Made by a program: the position numbers and the translations under genes
Notes under the pieces: model-generated
What the model was told of the DNA's origin: nothing
Database searches by the model: none
Seen by the model: the letters and a program-made list of their open reading frames with translations, nothing else
In this document: one piece after another, positions 61,909-64,000 of the stretch
Layout: each line of letters starts with the position of its first letter
Position numbering within the stretch: position 1 is the first letter of the stretch
DNA from: Stieleria neptunia
Lineage (GTDB): Bacteria; Planctomycetota; Planctomycetia; Pirellulales; Pirellulaceae
DNA length: 64,000 nt
Assembly: GCF_007754155.1 (NCBI RefSeq)
Contig: NZ_CP037423.1
Span: 10,226,938-10,290,937, forward strand
Direction: 5' to 3'

Positions 61909-64000
61909 GATTGAATCTCCTGTGCAAGATCAGCATTCTTCAATTTCTGTGCCAACCAAGAATACAATACCGGCAACACTAACAGATTCACCATCGTGGC
62001 TCCGGCCAGACCGGTGAGGATGACGAGAGCCATTGGGTATTCGATTTCTTGGCCAGGGAGTTCGCCGGTGTAGATCAACGGCACGAGGGCCAAGCCGGTA
62101 GTGAGGGCCGTCATCAGGATCGGGGCCAAGCGTTCCTCGGCTCCGCGGACAATCAGCTCGCCGGCGGTGAGGCCGGGATCTTCTTCGGCGAGGTGCCGGT
62201 AGTGGCTGATCAGCATGATCGCGTTGCGAGCCGCGATGCCCAACACGGTGACGAAACCGACCAGCGAACCAAGCGAGATGATGCCGCCGCCAGCGAATAC
62301 GCCCAGCAGACCGCTGGCCAGTGCGAGCGGCAACGCCATCAAGATCAACAACACCAACCGCCAGCTTTCAAAGTCGATGTAAAGGATGATCGTAATGGCG
62401 AGGATGCTACCGAGTGAGAGCAATACTAAGCGTTGTCGTGATGCTTTCGCCTCGGCGTACTCACCCAAGAATTCGGGGTGATAACCGGTCTCGAATTCTA
62501 TCTTATCTCGTACCGCCGCTTCGATGTCGTTGGCTACAGCGGCCAAGTCGCGACCGTTGACGTTGCAGGTCACGTCCAACTTGCGCGACGCTCCTTCGCG
62601 AGCGATCACGTTGGGTGCGGGGACGATCGTCAGAGCAGCGACACTCGACAATGGCACCTGAGCACCCGAGGGCGTGTCGATCATCAGATCATTTAGCTTC
62701 GCCAAGTCCGTTCGCAACTTCTTTTCACCGACGACAACGACCGGAAAGATTGCTTGGTCGCGGTACATTTCACCGACTCGCAATCCGTTAACCAGCGTCG
62801 TCACGTTGTTCATCAACACGCCCGGCGTCAAACCGAACTGCGACGCGGCCTCGACTTTCATGTCGATCGCGATTTGCGGAACTAGCACTTGCGGTTCGAC
62901 TTTCAAAGTCGTGACGCCTTCGACTGGCTTGATCACCGATTCGATTTCCTTCGCCGTCAATCGCAATTGGTCCAAGTCTGGTCCGTATAACCGCACAACG
63001 ATCGAAGCGCTCGTGCCGGTCAGAACTTCTTTGATGCGTTCGGTCAGATACGTCAGCAGATCGCGATACAAACCGGGATAGCCATCGACGATCTCTTGGA
63101 CCTCGGCAACCGTGGCATCGTAGTCCTTGTCGTCGTCAATGCTGATCCACAATTCAGTGAAGTTCGGGCCGACGACTTCGTCTGCCACCGTTGCTCGCCC
63201 GATGTGCGAACCGAAGTTGCGAACGCCATCGACGGCCATCATTTCGTCGCTGGCTCGGATCGTGATGCGGTTCATTGCGTCGATGCCGATGCCTGGTTTC
63301 TCGACCCAGTGCATCAAGAAGTCGGTCTCGCGGAACTTGGGCATCAACTGCTCGCCCAGCATCGGAATCGTTGAAACGAGACATCCGAACAGGATGAGCG
63401 TGATCGCGATGGTGCCCCATTTGATCCGCAACGCGAAAGCCAGAACCGCTCGGTAGACGCGTTTGAACAAACGAACCAACGGTCCGTCGGTGCTGCGCCG
63501 CCCGGCTGATTTGGGAAGCAGCATCAACGACATCGCCGGCGTCACCGTCAGTGCGACGACCAGCGAAGCGAGGATTGCTAAGATGTAAGCCGCAGCCAGC
63601 GGTCGAAAGAAAGCTCCGGCCAACCCGGTCAAAAAGAACACCGGCAGAAACGCAAGGATCACGATGACGGTTGCGTAAACGACGGCGCTGCGAACTTCCA
63701 AAGAGGCTTCGAGGACGACGGCGAAGTTGCTGCGTGGCTTTTCGAGCATCGAGTTCAGCCGCAACCGACGCATAATGTTCTCAACGTCGATGATCGCATC
63801 GTCGACGACTTCGCCCAGCGCGATCACCAAGCCGGCCAGCACCATCGTATTGATCGTACCGCCACGGTAATACAACACCAACACCGCTGCCAACAACGAA
63901 AGCGGGATCGCTGTCGCACTGATGATCGCACACCGCCAATCGAACAAGAACAGCAACAGCACGATCACAACCAACACGCATCCGACCAACATTGAATGAC
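61905..64000 (-). CDS. Heavy-metal RND efflux pump, C-terminal two thirds (partial)
   Basis: 698 codons visible; the gene continues beyond the right edge because the frame is open to the last base and the family is about 1040 aa. Inner-membrane proton-driven exporter. [20 protein letters not shown] carries the charged residues of heavy-metal RND transmembrane helix 4. [23 protein letters not shown], the large periplasmic loop with [15 protein letters not shown], and the final helices with [26 protein letters not shown] sequence follow. It resembles CusA/CzcA; metal specificity cannot be set. Coupled to the methyltransferase. Confidence 0.92.
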   Translation of the reverse strand, partial: HSMLVGCVLVVIVLLLFLFDWRCAIISATAIPLSLLAAVLVLYYRGGTINTMVLAGLVIALGEVVDDAIIDVENIMRRLRLNSMLEKPRSNFAVVLEASLEVRSAVVYATVIVILAFLPVFFLTGLAGAFFRPLAAAYILAILASLVVALTVTPAMSLMLLPKSAGRRSTDGPLVRLFKRVYRAVLAFALRIKWGTIAITLILFGCLVSTIPMLGEQLMPKFRETDFLMHWVEKPGIGIDAMNRITIRASDEMMAVDGVRNFGSHIGRATVADEVVGPNFTELWISIDDDKDYDATVAEVQEIVDGYPGLYRDLLTYLTERIKEVLTGTSASIVVRLYGPDLDQLRLTAKEIESVIKPVEGVTTLKVEPQVLVPQIAIDMKVEAASQFGLTPGVLMNNVTTLVNGLRVGEMYRDQAIFPVVVVGEKKLRTDLAKLNDLMIDTPSGAQVPLSSVAALTIVPAPNVIAREGASRKLDVTCNVNGRDLAAVANDIEAAVRDKIEFETGYHPEFLGEYAEAKASRQRLVLLSLGSILAITIILYIDFESWRLVLLILMALPLALASGLLGVFAGGGIISLGSLVGFVTVLGIAARNAIMLISHYRHLAEEDPGLTAGELIVRGAEERLAPILMTALTTGLALVPLIYTGELPGQEIEYPMALVILTGLAGATMVNLLVLPVLYSWLAQKLKNADLAQEIQS

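Overview
The window looks like a chromosomal stretch of a planctomycete, most likely of the Pirellulaceae/Rhodopirellula type. The support is a DUF1559 prepilin-like protein (N-terminal methylation motif, C-terminal H-x9-DG box), an SHD1-domain secreted protein, ISAzo13- and IS66-type insertion sequences, a GT39/LptF envelope cluster, weak or absent Shine-Dalgarno sites before many genes, and moderate GC. The genus is inference. No rRNA, tRNA or CRISPR array was seen.

Layout. 1-2.5 kb: Met-rich periplasmic protein and a glutamate dehydrogenase. 2.6-5.9 kb: a complete IS66-family element. 6-11.5 kb: a decayed patchwork (His/Gly-rich secreted protein, formyltransferase, fragments of DNRLRE, acyltransferase-3 and IS66 genes, a zinc-ribbon/receiver protein cut by an IS end, Cys-rich secreted protein). 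11.7-15.4 kb: a three-gene electron-transfer operon (flavin/2Fe-2S reductase with a Met-rich periplasmic head, haem-b-like membrane protein, seven-haem cytochrome c). 15.5-19.3 kb: lipoprotein with a damaged zinc-peptidase motif, multicopper oxidase and TolC-like channel. 19.5-25.5 kb: an APC permease split by an IS630 element and a CPA1 antiporter split by an ISAzo13 element; both genes rejoin exactly in frame when the IS and one target duplication are removed. 25.6-31.5 kb: small lipoproteins, a ferric-reductase-like flavoprotein, proteins with a CC-x2-C module, small membrane proteins. 31.7-39.9 kb: APC permease, M50 protease, P1B-type ATPase, then fragments of MgtC, NhaA and an RND adaptor. 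40.2-47.5 kb: glycogen/stress cluster (GlgX, CBM48 protein, UspA, glucan phosphorylase, BON protein). 47.5-48.9 kb: Cys-rich secreted protein divergent from a zf-HC2 anti-sigma factor. 49-59.3 kb: DUF1559, BlaI/BlaR-like pair, metallophosphoesterase and an envelope glycolipid/LptF cluster. 59.3-64 kb: a GtrA/DUF1003 junction scar, NADH dehydrogenase II, methyltransferase and a heavy-metal RND pump running off the right edge.

The main result is a promoter family I could read directly: twelve sites matching (T/C)GAAGAA-N13-GCATCtAA (one with a 12-base spacer), all oriented toward genes. They sit 16 to 105 bases before secreted Cys-, His- or Met-rich proteins, the electron-transfer operon, the permease locus and the zf-HC2 anti-sigma gene itself, which has a Cys-rich domain predicted to lie outside the membrane. 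This looks like one extracytoplasmic-function sigma regulon for metal or redox stress in the cell envelope. Its sigma factor is not in the window. Around it lie copper- and metal-handling genes (multicopper oxidase, TolC, RND, P1B ATPase), partly decayed by IS insertion and deletion. A dispersed GGGAGTCTGGGAG-type repeat is found between genes and inside two reading frames.
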